Shown in pieces: positions 33,950-43,094 of a stretch of 64,000 nt of DNA. The notes beneath the pieces are model-generated. The model saw nothing but the letters and a program-made list of their open reading frames with translations, searched no databases and had not been told where the DNA came from. The position numbers and the translations under genes were made by a program. Source of the stretch: Aphrocallistes beatrix (Eukaryota; Porifera; Hexactinellida; Sceptrulophora; Aphrocallistidae); contig OY725504.1 in NCBI GenBank assembly GCA_963281255.1, forward strand, positions 3,162,001-3,226,000, in the 5' to 3' direction. Numbering within the stretch: position 1 is the first letter of the stretch; every line of letters begins with the position of its first letter.

Positions 33950-34070
33950 ACGTAGTTCTCCATTTTTTTTGCAGAGGTGTGAAAATTTCGCTTAGATCTT
34001 CGAACTTAATTAATCGTAGATTCATAATTTACACCTACATGCCAATTTTCATATCCCTTCGACTTTCAAA
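33950..34070 (-). repeat. Dispersed repeat, inverted relative of the copies flanking the AT palindrome
   Basis: Read on the minus strand it gives CATGTAGGTGTAAATTATGA, CTACGATTAATTAAG, GATCTAAGCGAAATTTTCAC and CTCTGCAAAAAAAATGG, matching the blocks at 35479-35605 and 35843-35970. Confidence 0.7.
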
Positions 34071-34642
34071 CAAACAAACAACCCTAGCGTTTTAATATAT
34101 AAGATGATCTTGTTCTATTATTAGAAGTCATCGTTAAATTGCAAATAATAGGTTCCTTCTTCCATGATATACCTACGTAGTTGGTACAAATATAATTAAC
34201 CTGATCATTTCAAAGCAGTTTTATATACATAGAATTCGACGTATGAAAACTGACTTTTTATACTAATTAACTGATATTATGGAAAAAGAATACGAGGCTA
34301 ATGGTTCTGTAACACGCAGTGAAATTATATTTCCCTCAAATTATAGCTCCCATCTCCAAGATTTCTTTGTAATTGAAAGAGAATTAGAATTTTATTAGAT
34401 TATGAAATGTGTACAAATAAAGACTTAATAAATCGAAATAATATATCAGTAACAGTAACACGTTGAATCTAACAATAATCTCAGTAGCTAATGAATGATT
34501 ACCTAGAGCAATAAATAATAATGATAATACTTGTAATAGTAATAATAGTTGGGACAATAGCACGTGAACATCTCGGCTATTAAGAGCCATTATCGACTGA
34601 CTCTATGGCAGTCTAACTGCCTGTTAATATCATTGTGTATTT

Positions 34643-35089
34643 TCACCTTGGTATTGCCGGGATTATGATGGCTGTCGGGATTAAGATGGTCATAATTACT
34701 ATCACCACGGGTATAATGAACATAACTAGAGCAATGATGTTGAAAATCTTCGCATGAAACCCGTGTGATTTAGCTATTTCAACCTCGCGTCTCTTCTCAG
34801 CTTCTTGACCCAGAATCGCGAAAATAAGGGCAGGAATCCCAAATTGTGGACAGCATATGAAATTCAAGATAGATAATATAAACCAACAAGCTCCTAATTG
34901 TGTACGAGATATGTCAGCATGGTGGTGGATGGTCATATTTGTGGAGAGGGGAATGTTTGGCGTTATCGGAGCAGTTGGAACTGCTGCAACATTAAGGTTA
35001 GCATTGCATTCTAATTGACCTGGGTTGTAGGGTCGATATTCTGGTAACTCTTTGAGCTGAAGTGGTTGACGATCTTCATCTCGATGCAT
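34643..35089 (-). CDS. Dispanin/CD225 (IFITM-like) protein, array copy 5
   Basis: 148 residues from MHRDEDRQPLQLKELPEYRP (an in-frame ATG lies two codons earlier). The N terminus includes PYNPGQLECNANLNV and a His-rich TIHHHADISRTQLGAC. Core: NFICCPQFGIPALIFAILG, QEAEKRREVEIAKSHGFHAK, then a very hydrophobic helix 2 ending with almost no polar tail (IIIPAIPR). Pairs with copy 6 in the N-terminal half and core. A TATATAAAATTTATAT stretch lies upstream, about 50-60 bp from the ATG. Confidence 0.85.
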   Translation of the reverse strand: MHRDEDRQPLQLKELPEYRPYNPGQLECNANLNVAAVPTAPITPNIPLSTNMTIHHHADISRTQLGACWFILSILNFICCPQFGIPALIFAILGQEAEKRREVEIAKSHGFHAKIFNIIALVMFIIPVVIVIMTILIPTAIIIPAIPR

Positions 35090-35478
35090 TTTCAATTACG
35101 TATTTCAATCTTTTTTAACTTGATCAATTGATATAAATTTTATATATTGTGTTGAATCCCAGATAATTGACAGATAACTGGGCCTAATTTACTAATAGGC
35201 TTCTACAACTATTTGACGGTAATAAAATTCGGATTACATATTGAATAAAATATTTTTTGTGAAACCCGTTCAATAACTTCTAATTTATAGTTTCTAATTT
35301 ACCGCCGACTTGCATTCTAAAATATTTTGTAATGGTTTCAAATAATCACAAGGTTCGAATGAGTACATACAATTTGAATATTTTGTGCTCAATCTCTCAC
35401 TAGCTAGGCTATTAAAACTCAATTTACATACTGTACATCCTATATATTAAAACGCTAATATTTTATTATTTTTTTCTA

Positions 35479-35605
35479 TTTGTCCGAATTGACTGAAGAA
35501 TTGGCAAGTCGTATAGATTAAAATTGGTATGTAGGTGTCAAATTATGAGTCTACGATTAAGTTCTAAGACTAGGTGAAAATTTTATATCTCTGCAAAAAA
35601 ACTAT
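35479..35605 (+). repeat. Flanking dispersed repeat, left copy
   Basis: Begins TTTGTCCGAATTGACTGAAG, with CTACGATTAAGTTCTAAG internally and ending near CTCTGCAAAAAAAC. A direct copy follows at 35843 across the AT block. Confidence 0.75.
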
Positions 35606-35840
35606 ATAATTATTATAAAATTATTATACAATTGTTATATAATAATTATATAATAATTATATAATAATTATATAATAATTATATAATAATTATATAATTA
35701 TTATATAATAATTATATAATTATTATATAATTATTATATAATTATTATATAATTATTATATAATTATTATATAATTATTATATAATTATTATATAATTAT
35801 TATATAATTATTATATTATTATTATTATTATTTTTTGGTG
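35606..35840. repeat. AT-only palindromic minisatellite (11-bp unit in both orientations)
   Basis: Left part is an array of ATAATAATTAT; right part is an array of ATAATTATTAT, its exact reverse complement. The two alternate briefly at the switch. The tract ends in (ATT)n. Such an inverted array can fold into a long hairpin or cruciform. Confidence 0.9.
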
Positions 35841-35842
35841 TG

Positions 35843-35970
35843 TTTGTCCGAATTGATTGAAGAATTGGGAAGTCGTAGAGATGTGAAAATTGACATGTAG
35901 GTGTCAAATGATATGCCTACGATTAAGTTCTAAGATCTAAGCGAAATTTTCACATCTCTGCAAAAAAAAT
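35843..35970 (+). repeat. Flanking dispersed repeat, right copy
   Basis: Begins TTTGTCCGAATTGATTGAAG, 364 bp after the left copy, with CTACGATTAAGTTCTAAG and ending CTCTGCAAAAAAAATGG. Confidence 0.75.
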
Positions 35971-36208
35971 GGAAAACAATTTTTCGCACCTTTCTATACA
36001 AAATAAATGACTACACTATCACAATAGAAATCATTGTACATGTACGACACTACAATAAATAGATCGTGATTGTTATTAATACTTCAAAGCCACAACTTAT
36101 GTTTGATATCTTAAATGTATTATAGTGTATGGCTATAAAAAGGATTATCTGCATATTTTCTCACCTTTATATACATATTTTCACACCATTTGATTAATTT
36201 TGAAAATA

Positions 36209-36600
36209 ATGCTAGAGACTAGCTTCCAACGGGTGACATGGGGTTTTCAGGGGTGTAGATTTCGAATATCATATTTTCAGATGTATTTGATAATTTATTT
36301 GTTTACTTTTGTTTACATTAGATACATAAAGTAAACAAATCTCAAAGATAAGCTAGAAACTTGCTTTCAACGGTTGACATGGGGTTTTCAGGGGTGTACA
36401 TTTCGAATATCATGTTTTCGAGCAAATTTGATAATTTAATTGTTTACTTTTGTTTACATTGGATACATAAAGTAAACAAATTACAAAAATAGGCTAGCGA
36501 CTAGCTTCCAACGGTTGGCATGGGGTTTTTAGTGCTGTAGATTTCAAATATTATATTTTCAGATCCATATGATAAATTATTCGTTGACCTTTGTTTACAA
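36209..36600 (+). repeat. Tandem repeat, about 141-bp period, nearly three units
   Basis: Units start GCTAGAGACTAGCTTCCAAC (36209), GCTAGAAACTTGCTTTCAAC (about 36352) and GCTAGCGACTAGCTTCCAAC (about 36492). Each has CATGGGGTTTT and GTTTAC...TTGTTTACA words. No open frame runs through them. Confidence 0.8.
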
Positions 36601-36650
36601 TATTTATATAAAGAAAAAGAATTCCCAAAATATGTTAGATTAAGTAACTC

Positions 36651-36727
36651 CAGGCGCCTGCAGGGCGACTCTGCGGACACGCAGTGTCCGCAAGCCGCGC
36701 AGCGCAAGCAAGCGAAGCGTGCTTGTA
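36651..36727 (-). repeat. GC-rich hairpin element, copy 2 (inverted)
   Basis: Read on the minus strand it gives CGCTTCGCTTGCTTGCGCTG as in copy 1. A hairpin TTGCGGACAC / GTGTCCGCAG around a TGC loop follows, then GC-rich sequence ending CAGGCGCCTG. One stem pair is T-A where copy 1 has G-C, so pairing is kept. Confidence 0.75.
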
Positions 36728-37489
36728 ATAATTATATAACAGTATCGCTGGTATTCTCATTCTAGGACGGTTGAATTTAAGTTGGCCCCCTAAATTAAAA
36801 TCTCTGGAGCCGGCTTGATTTACCACCTGACTTATATTCTGTGCATGGTTTGAAAATTCACAAACTGCGAAGGAGTACATACAACTTTACATTGTGTATT
36901 TGAACCTTTACTGCTCAATATATGGCTAGGTAGTCAGCAAAGCTATTAAAAAAATGGGAATTATTTTAATAAATTGTTCAATCAAATATGTAACATCAAC
37001 GTTATGAATACAACTCAATTTAGAAAACTAACAATTTTCTAAATATAGAATTTAATCTATAATACACACACAATAAACCAAGATGATATTGTTCTATTGT
37101 TAGCAGTCAGCGTAAATTGCGAAAATAGGTTTCTTCTACCCTGATAAGTTGGTACTAATTGATCTGCTCATCTCGAAGTAGTTTATATGCATCGAATTCC
37201 ACGTAAATATGACATTTGAAAACTGTCTAAGTCCCCTAAAACACTTCGGTACTAATTAAATAATACTATTATCTCCAAGTTTATTTTGTAATTAAAAGAG
37301 ATGTATAATTTTATCAAAATATTAATAACTTAACAGATCTAAAAATATATCAGTACAGTAACACGATCAATCTAACAATAGTATAAGTGCTAACAATGAT
37401 TGCCTAGAGCAATAGATAAGAATAGTTGGGACAGTGGTTAATAGTCATTAAGGTGACTCTATGACAGTATAACTGCCGCCTGTGGAAGT

Positions 37490-37927
37490 CTAACTGCGAG
37501 TGTTAAATACCCCCAAAAAGAGGAGTACAATCACAATTATTACTAACACCACGAGTATAATGAACAGAACTAGGGCAATAATGTTGAAAAGTTTTGCATG
37601 AAACCCGTGTGATTTAGCTATTTCAACCTCGCGTCTTTTCTCAGCTTCTTGACCCAGAATCGCGAAAATAAGGGCAGGAATCCCAAATTGTGGACAGAAT
37701 ATGAAATTCAAGATAGATAATACCAGACAACAAGCTCCCACTTGTGTACGAGATATGTCAGCATGATGGTGGATGGGCATATTTGTTGAGAGGGGAATGT
37801 TTGCATTGATCGGAGCAGTTGTTGCAACATTAAGGCCAGCATTGCATTCTAATTGACCTGGATTGTAGGGTCGATATTCTGGTAACTCTTGGAACTGAAG
37901 TGGTTGACGATCTTCATCTCGATGCAT
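37490..37927 (-). CDS. Dispanin/CD225 (IFITM-like) protein, array copy 6
   Basis: 145 residues from MHRDEDRQPLQFQELPEYRP. N-terminal half and core closely match copy 5 (HHADISRTQVGACCLVLSI, NFIFCPQFGIPALIFAILG, QEAEKRREVEIAKSHGFHAK); one cysteine of the CC pair is F. Helix 2 and tail (VIVIVLLFLGVFNTRS) differ from copy 5. An ATG six codons upstream is in frame, but CTATATAATC about 50 bp before the chosen ATG and similarity to copy 5 favour this start. Confidence 0.85.
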   Translation of the reverse strand: MHRDEDRQPLQFQELPEYRPYNPGQLECNAGLNVATTAPINANIPLSTNMPIHHHADISRTQVGACCLVLSILNFIFCPQFGIPALIFAILGQEAEKRREVEIAKSHGFHAKLFNIIALVLFIILVVLVIIVIVLLFLGVFNTRS

Positions 37928-38957
37928 TTCAATTACGTATTTCAATTTATTTACTTGATCGTTGTAAACAGTAGATTATATAGTGTGCAAAACTGAGCCT
38001 ATTTACTAAAGCTTCAAAATGCAACTATTTAATAATGATGTAATTCGGTTTACATGTTGAATAAAATATTTTGTGTGACTGGTCAATATTATCCTATGTT
38101 CTAATTTATCACCTGACTTATATTCTAAAATATTATGTACATTATTTTGAAGGTCACAAGCTGCACTAGAAACTGTACATTGTGTATTGAACATTTACTG
38201 TCATTATTAATCAGAGAACTTGCTTACATAACTAAATCTAATAAAACTCAATTTATATACATGCCTGTTAAAATTGGGGATTATTATTATTGTTCAATTA
38301 TACATGTCTCTAATATCAACATTATGAAAACAAGTCAATTTAGAAAACAGACACATTTCTAAATAATCTGCGAATCTACGTATAGTAATACATACAGAAT
38401 AAACCAACTACGTACTTGTAAATCCAAAATGAATTATTGAATTATCTAATGACAGTTCACATACATTATAAATTTATAATACATCACTATGATAGGTAGG
38501 GATTCTAGGGAAGATTTCAATTGCTTTTCACAGTTTATAATCTTCAAGATAAAATGGTCCCATGATAAAAGCTATGATGTTCCAATGGAAATCCCATGTA
38601 AAGAGAAAAAATTATATCAACTATGTTAAAAAAACCCTATAAATCACTGCACTAAATAATATAAAACGTGGCTGCCCCTGGTTGGCATGTATCTATGCAA
38701 TTTATTACGCTCGCACTCGTATCTAATATACTTTGTTTCTAATATTGTCAAGTTTAATTCATATCAACTTAGGAATACAAATACAGCTCGATTTGACAAA
38801 ACAAACATTTCTAAATACTCAATCTAAATCTAGATGCATAATAAACAAACTCATCCCAGAAGAAAGTAATAAACCACAGTTCAATTACAACATTAATGGA
38901 CTAAAACAATACCGCTCAATTGATGGAAGAGAAGTCATGCATGACAATATAATCAAA

Positions 38958-39413
38958 TTAATTTCCGGAATATCGATATGAGTTTTCTACTGAACTGATT
39001 ATAGATGTAAATACAACAATGATAACCACTAGAGGTATTACCAAATACGCGACGTATATTATGTAAAAAATTAAGCCAACGATATTGAAAATTTTTGCAT
39101 GATACGCGTGTGATTTAGCTGCTTCAATCTCGCGTCTTTTCTCAGCATCTTGTCCTAAAATCGCGAAAATAAGCGCAGGGATCCCACATAAAGGACAGCA
39201 TATGAAATTCAGAACTGAAACGATCATAGCACAAGCTCCCACCTGTGTACGTGAAATGTCAGCATGGTGGATGATGATGTTCGTATTAGTTTGAGCGGGA
39301 ATACATGGAACAGTGGGAACTGGCGTTGCAGTTGAGCATTCTAGCTGACCGGGGTTGTAAGGTCGATATTCTGGCAATTCATGGAGTGGTTGGAGATCTT
39401 CTTCCTTCTGCAT
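38958..39413 (-). CDS. Dispanin/CD225 (IFITM-like) protein, array copy 7
   Basis: 151 residues from MQKEEDLQPLHELPEYRPYN. Core: ISRTQVGACAMIVSVLNF, ICCPLCGIPALIFAILG, QDAEKRREIEAAKSHAYHAK. Helix 2 begins NIVGLIFYII, then runs through a tract unlike copy 8 and ends YSGN. An ATG 16 codons upstream is in frame but lies inside the probable TATA box (CATATAAATG), so it should not be transcribed; I use the later ATG. Identical through most of its length to copy 8 except the helix-2/tail tract. Confidence 0.87.
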   Translation of the reverse strand: MQKEEDLQPLHELPEYRPYNPGQLECSTATPVPTVPCIPAQTNTNIIIHHADISRTQVGACAMIVSVLNFICCPLCGIPALIFAILGQDAEKRREIEAAKSHAYHAKIFNIVGLIFYIIYVAYLVIPLVVIIVVFTSIISSVENSYRYSGN

Positions 39414-39457
39414 TTTCAATATTCTCTGCCCGTATTTTTGAAAGTGTACCTCTACCA

Positions 39458-39469
39458 GCATTTATATGC
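39458..39469 (-). promoter_or_regulatory. Probable TATA box of dispanin copy 7
   Basis: GCATATAAATGC on the minus strand, about 45-50 bp before the chosen start. The same element precedes copy 8, and an ATATAAATGC precedes copy 1. Confidence 0.55.
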
Positions 39470-39866
39470 AATAGTTTTGTGGTATAAATGCTATTGATAT
39501 CCACCTGTGAAGAGAGGTGTATCAATCATAACTATTCGGATTAGTCTTACTCTGGGAGTTCTATGTGTAAGGAACACCCACCACGTGTTCTACGAATGTC
39601 TTTATTATTCCTTTATGGACAACTTTAGAGAGTTTTGAGATAGGTACCGTACCTCCGTCTTGAGATGACAAATGCGTGTGCATAGTTTATGTCATCGTTT
39701 GCAGTTGGAACAGGGTATGATTGGGTAATATTAGTTTTATTAATGTTGCTTGGAGGCAATTTAAGACTTCAGAAGCATCCTTATGAAACGGGAAACGTAG
39801 ATTATAGTTAATAGCATATCATGAAATTGAGTTCTTAAAATAAATATACTATAGTAACGTTTTAGG

Positions 39867-40420
39867 CAGGGTTGGGTTCAATTATATTATTATATTCAAT
39901 TACAATTACAATTACAACTAATTCGAATTTACAATTATAATTATAATTACAATTACAAGCAACTTTAATTTATAATTATAATTACAATTATAATTATAAT
40001 TGAGAAGATATTCACAATTACAATTACAATTACAATAATGATGCGTGTATCTTCGGTGAACATATTTATAGTGCACAGGGACCATGAAAAAGAGAGAATT
40101 CATATGCTTACTCGTAAAGTTGTCAACTTACACTTACCAATTCCCGAGAAACACCAATCACAACGATATCAAAACAATAATGTAAAGAATTAACACATGT
40201 ATAGGAATTGTAAACGTGGCTTTAGCCTTTAGGTATAATTTAGACGTAATTACAATTATGTACTCCAATTACAATTACAATTATGTCAATTTTTTCGAAT
40301 TACAATTACAATTACAATTACAAGATTTTTCAATGATCAATTACAATTACAATTACAATTATGTACAAAACGTAATTAATTGTAATTAATTAATTACAAT
40401 TATAATTGAACCCAACCCTG
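39867..40420. mobile_element. hAT-like MITE with 8-bp target duplication
   Basis: Terminal inverted repeats CAGGGTTGGGTTCAATTA / TAATTGAACCCAACCCTG (with a small interruption on the right) are flanked by GTTTTAGG on both sides (39859-39866 and 40421-40428). The interior is mostly (ATTACA)n-type simple sequence on either side of a short unique core. Unit B at about 42210 has GTTTTAAG with no insertion. No transposase. Confidence 0.9.
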
Positions 40421-40888
40421 GTTTTAGGATTATTACTTTCACTTGACTCAGGGTAGAAGGTAGACAGAGTAGAACAGGGTAGAAGGACTACGCTGAAAAA
40501 GTTATGAAGTTGCATAAAATGGATTATTGAACTATTTACTGACAGTACACATACATTATACATAATACATCACTATGATAGGGAAGATTTCTATTACTTT
40601 TTACAGTTTATAATCTTCAAGATAAAATGGTCCCATGATAAAAGCTATTGATGTTCCAATGGAAATCCCATGTAAAGAAAAAAAAAATTATATCAACTAT
40701 GTTAAAAAAAATGATAATTCACTGCACTAAATAATCTTGAAACTTTGGGGTCTATTCCAAATACTAATAGCAATCGATCAAATAGCAAAAGTAACTTATG
40801 CCACCCATGTGCAACCCCAGAGTATACGTATGCCCCTGGTTGGCATGTGTATGTGCAATTTATTACGCTCGTACTAATATCCAATATA

Positions 40889-41064
40889 CAGTAGAATTCG
40901 GTTAGTACGTACTCGGGATACAACGTACTTCGGCTTAGTACGTACCAGTTTCTCTGAACCAAAATTCATTTATTACATATATATAGATTCCTATGTAATA
41001 TCAACTCGGTTAGTACGTACTTTTTCCGCTTCCCGGAGGGGTACGTACTAACCGAGTTCTACTG
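40889..41064. mobile_element. Pogo/Tigger-like MITE, family 3, with preserved empty site
   Basis: Ends CAGTAGAATTCGGTTAGTAC and GTACTAACCGAGTTCTACTG are near-perfect inverted repeats; TA at 40887-40888 and 41065-41066. Unit A reads AATATACTTTG where unit B has the insertion, which is the uninserted site. Confidence 0.93.
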
Positions 41065-41299
41065 TACTTTGTTTTTTTCTAATACATTGTCAAGTTTAAT
41101 TCATATCAACTTAGGAATGCAAATACAGCTCGATTTGACAAAACAAACATTTCTAAATACTCAATCTAAATCTAGATGCATAATAAACAAACTCATTCCA
41201 GAAGAAAGTAATAAACCACAGTTCAATTACAACATTAATGGACTAAAACAATACCGCTCAATTGATGGAAGAGAGGTCATGCATGACATTAGGATTAAA

Positions 41300-41767
41300 T
41301 TAATTTCCGTAATAATTTTGAGAAATTCTGTTCGCTGCTTCATATCCATCATATACATTTGCTACAAATAAAATGAATCCAACACATGATAGTGACGTCA
41401 ACGCGGAGTGTATAATGAAAAAAATTAAGCCAACGATATTGAAAATTTTTGCATGATACGCGTGCGATTTAGCTGCTTCAATCTCGCGTCTTTTCTCAGC
41501 ATCTTGTCCTATAATCGCGAAAATAAGCGCAGGAATCCCACATAAAGGACAGAAAATGAAATTCAGAACTGAAACGATCATAGCACAAGCTCCCACTTGT
41601 GTACGTGAAATGTCAGCATGGTGGATGATGATGTTCGTATTAGTTTGAGCGGGAATACGTGGAACATTGGGAACTGGCGTTGCAGTTGAGCATTCTAGCT
41701 GACCGGGGTTGTAAGGTCGATATTCTGGCAATTCATGGAGTGGTTGGAGATCTTCTTCCTTCTGCAT
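41300..41767 (-). CDS. Dispanin/CD225 (IFITM-like) protein, array copy 8
   Basis: 155 residues from MQKEEDLQPLHELPEYRPYN. N terminus, ISRTQVGACAMIVSVLNF, core (FCPLCGIPALIFAIIG, QDAEKRREIEAAKSHAYHAK) and start of helix 2 (NIVGLIFFII) follow copy 7 almost exactly. Then about 32 residues (HSALTSLSCVGFILFVANV and on) are unrelated to copy 7 before both converge on Y-x-G-N and the stop. One of the paired cysteines is F. The start was chosen as for copy 7. Confidence 0.87.
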   Translation of the reverse strand: MQKEEDLQPLHELPEYRPYNPGQLECSTATPVPNVPRIPAQTNTNIIIHHADISRTQVGACAMIVSVLNFIFCPLCGIPALIFAIIGQDAEKRREIEAAKSHAYHAKIFNIVGLIFFIIHSALTSLSCVGFILFVANVYDGYEAANRISQNYYGN

Positions 41768-42659
41768 TTTCAATATTCTCTGCCCGTATTTTTGAAAGTG
41801 TACCTCTACCAGCATTTATATGCAATAGTTTTGTGGTATAAATGCTATTGATATCCACCTGTGAAGAGGTGTATCAATCATAACTATTCGGATTAGTCTT
41901 ACTCTGGGAGTTCTCTGTGTAAGGAACACCCATCACGTGTTCCACGAATGTCTATATTATTCCTTTATGGCCAACTTTAGTGAGTTTTGAGATAGGTACC
42001 GTACCTCTATCTTGAGATGACCTTTCAACTATTATGGATCATCAATCAGTCTACAAATGCGTGTGCATAGTTTATGTCATCGTTTGCAATTGGAACAGGG
42101 TAAGATTGGGTAATATTAGTTTTATTAGCATCCCTATGAAACGGGAAATGTAGATTATAGTTAATAGTATATCATGAAATTGAGTTCTTGAAATAAATCT
42201 CCTATAATAACGTTTTAAGATTACGTATTACTTTCACCTGTAATAAATAACGAGATAGAAGGAAAGATCGGTCGAACAAGGCACCCTGCTTACAGATAAA
42301 CATCTGAATTATCTGATTTAACTGAAGAATGCTGTAAATTTTTTAAAACGAATATTTCCAAGATTGAGCAATTAAATGAGGCATTTTTCACGGAATTTGC
42401 AATATTTGGTAATAATTTCTCCTCAATCCCAATATTCCTGAATAATCGGATGAAATATTTGAAAGTTGCATAATGTAGTATGACAAAAATATTGACTTCC
42501 TTCCCCCCTGTGAAAACTTTTTTAAATTATTATTTAATTCTATCATTTAATAAACACAAACAAAATAAAACTTTCTAACAATAGGGTATATGTACAAGTT
42601 ACAAAAAAGGTTTGATAAAGCTAACACACAGTGAGAAAAATATACAAAATTATAATTTT

Positions 42660-43094
42660 TCAATATGTTTGGGAAGTAGGCAAATTCGCAATTTGACGCT
42701 CTAGTTGGGAAACAGCGGCCAAAAGATAACTAGTGAAGTAAATTACCAACACCACAAATCCTACGACAAATAGCAGATTTATGATAAGTAGGATTAGCCA
42801 AATAATGTTGAAGACTTTGGCATGGTAAGCATGAGATTTCGCTGCTTCGAAATCACGTCTCTTATCCGCTTCTTGTCCCAAAATTGCGAATATTAACGCA
42901 GGAATGCCCAGCCGTGGACACCAGATATAGTTGCAAACTGCACAGCACATGCAACATGGACCTACTTGAGTGCGCGAAATGTCATGCGTGTTGATTGTCA
43001 CACGTTGGTAATTCGGTTCGAGCGTGACAGGTGGGATTTGTGGTGGACTGTCAGTGTAAGGCATTTCCTGGAGAGGTTGGTACTTAGACTCCAT
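42660..43094 (-). CDS. Dispanin/CD225 (IFITM-like) protein, array copy 9
   Basis: 144 residues from MESKYQPLQEMPYTDSPPQI. Core: DISRTQVGPCCMCCAVCNYI, then WCPRLGIPALIFAILG, QEADKRRDFEAAKSHAYHAK and helix 2 IIWLILLIINLLFVVGFVVL. The polar tail (SYLLAAVSQLERQIANLPTS) looks weakly heptad-like. It is the cysteine-richest copy, with seven Cys in about 25 residues around helix 1. First gene of the array in transcription order and the most diverged N terminus. Confidence 0.85.
   Translation of the reverse strand: MESKYQPLQEMPYTDSPPQIPPVTLEPNYQRVTINTHDISRTQVGPCCMCCAVCNYIWCPRLGIPALIFAILGQEADKRRDFEAAKSHAYHAKVFNIIWLILLIINLLFVVGFVVLVIYFTSYLLAAVSQLERQIANLPTSQTY

Larger units (their letters stand above)
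35096..37489. other. Repeat-rich spacer between dispanin copies 5 and 6
   Basis: The largest gap in the array. It contains an 11-bp AT palindrome block flanked by direct copies of a dispersed repeat, a three-unit ~141-bp tandem repeat and the inverted copy of the GC-rich hairpin, each listed separately. The minus-strand frames near 36.5-36.9 kb cross these repeats and are not credible genes. Confidence 0.6.
38432..40452. repeat. Segmental duplication, unit A (dispanin copy 7)
   Basis: About 1.4 kb of DNA, plus a later transposon insertion, aligns with unit B at 40524-42245. Shared landmarks are GATAAAATGGTCCCATGATA, AAACAAACATTTCTAAATAC, the whole dispanin 5' half and promoter, and GTAACGTTTTA near the right end. 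Boundaries were judged by eye and are approximate. Confidence 0.85.
40524..42245. repeat. Segmental duplication, unit B (dispanin copy 8)
   Basis: Second copy of the region at 38432-40452, in direct orientation. It has its own pogo-like insertion at 40889-41064 and lacks unit A's hAT-like element. Small indels also distinguish the units, for example about 30 bp near 39745 present only in A. Confidence 0.85.

Noticed and set aside
35606..35840. CRISPR-like or telomere-like array
   Set aside because: The short AT units have no spacers and occur in both orientations; this is a palindromic minisatellite in a eukaryotic genome.
36501..36880. Minus-strand frames near 36.5-36.9 kb
   Set aside because: They run through the tandem repeat and the GC-rich hairpin element; composition follows the repeat, not a protein.
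38733..38981. Plus-strand frame of 82 codons, repeated at 41069-41371
   Set aside because: Conserved in both duplicates only because the DNA is duplicated recently; it overlaps the dispanin 3' end and has no domain or promoter support.
39880..40420. Cys/Asn/Tyr-rich frame in the ATTACA-type simple repeat
   Set aside because: Translation of simple sequence inside the hAT-like MITE.
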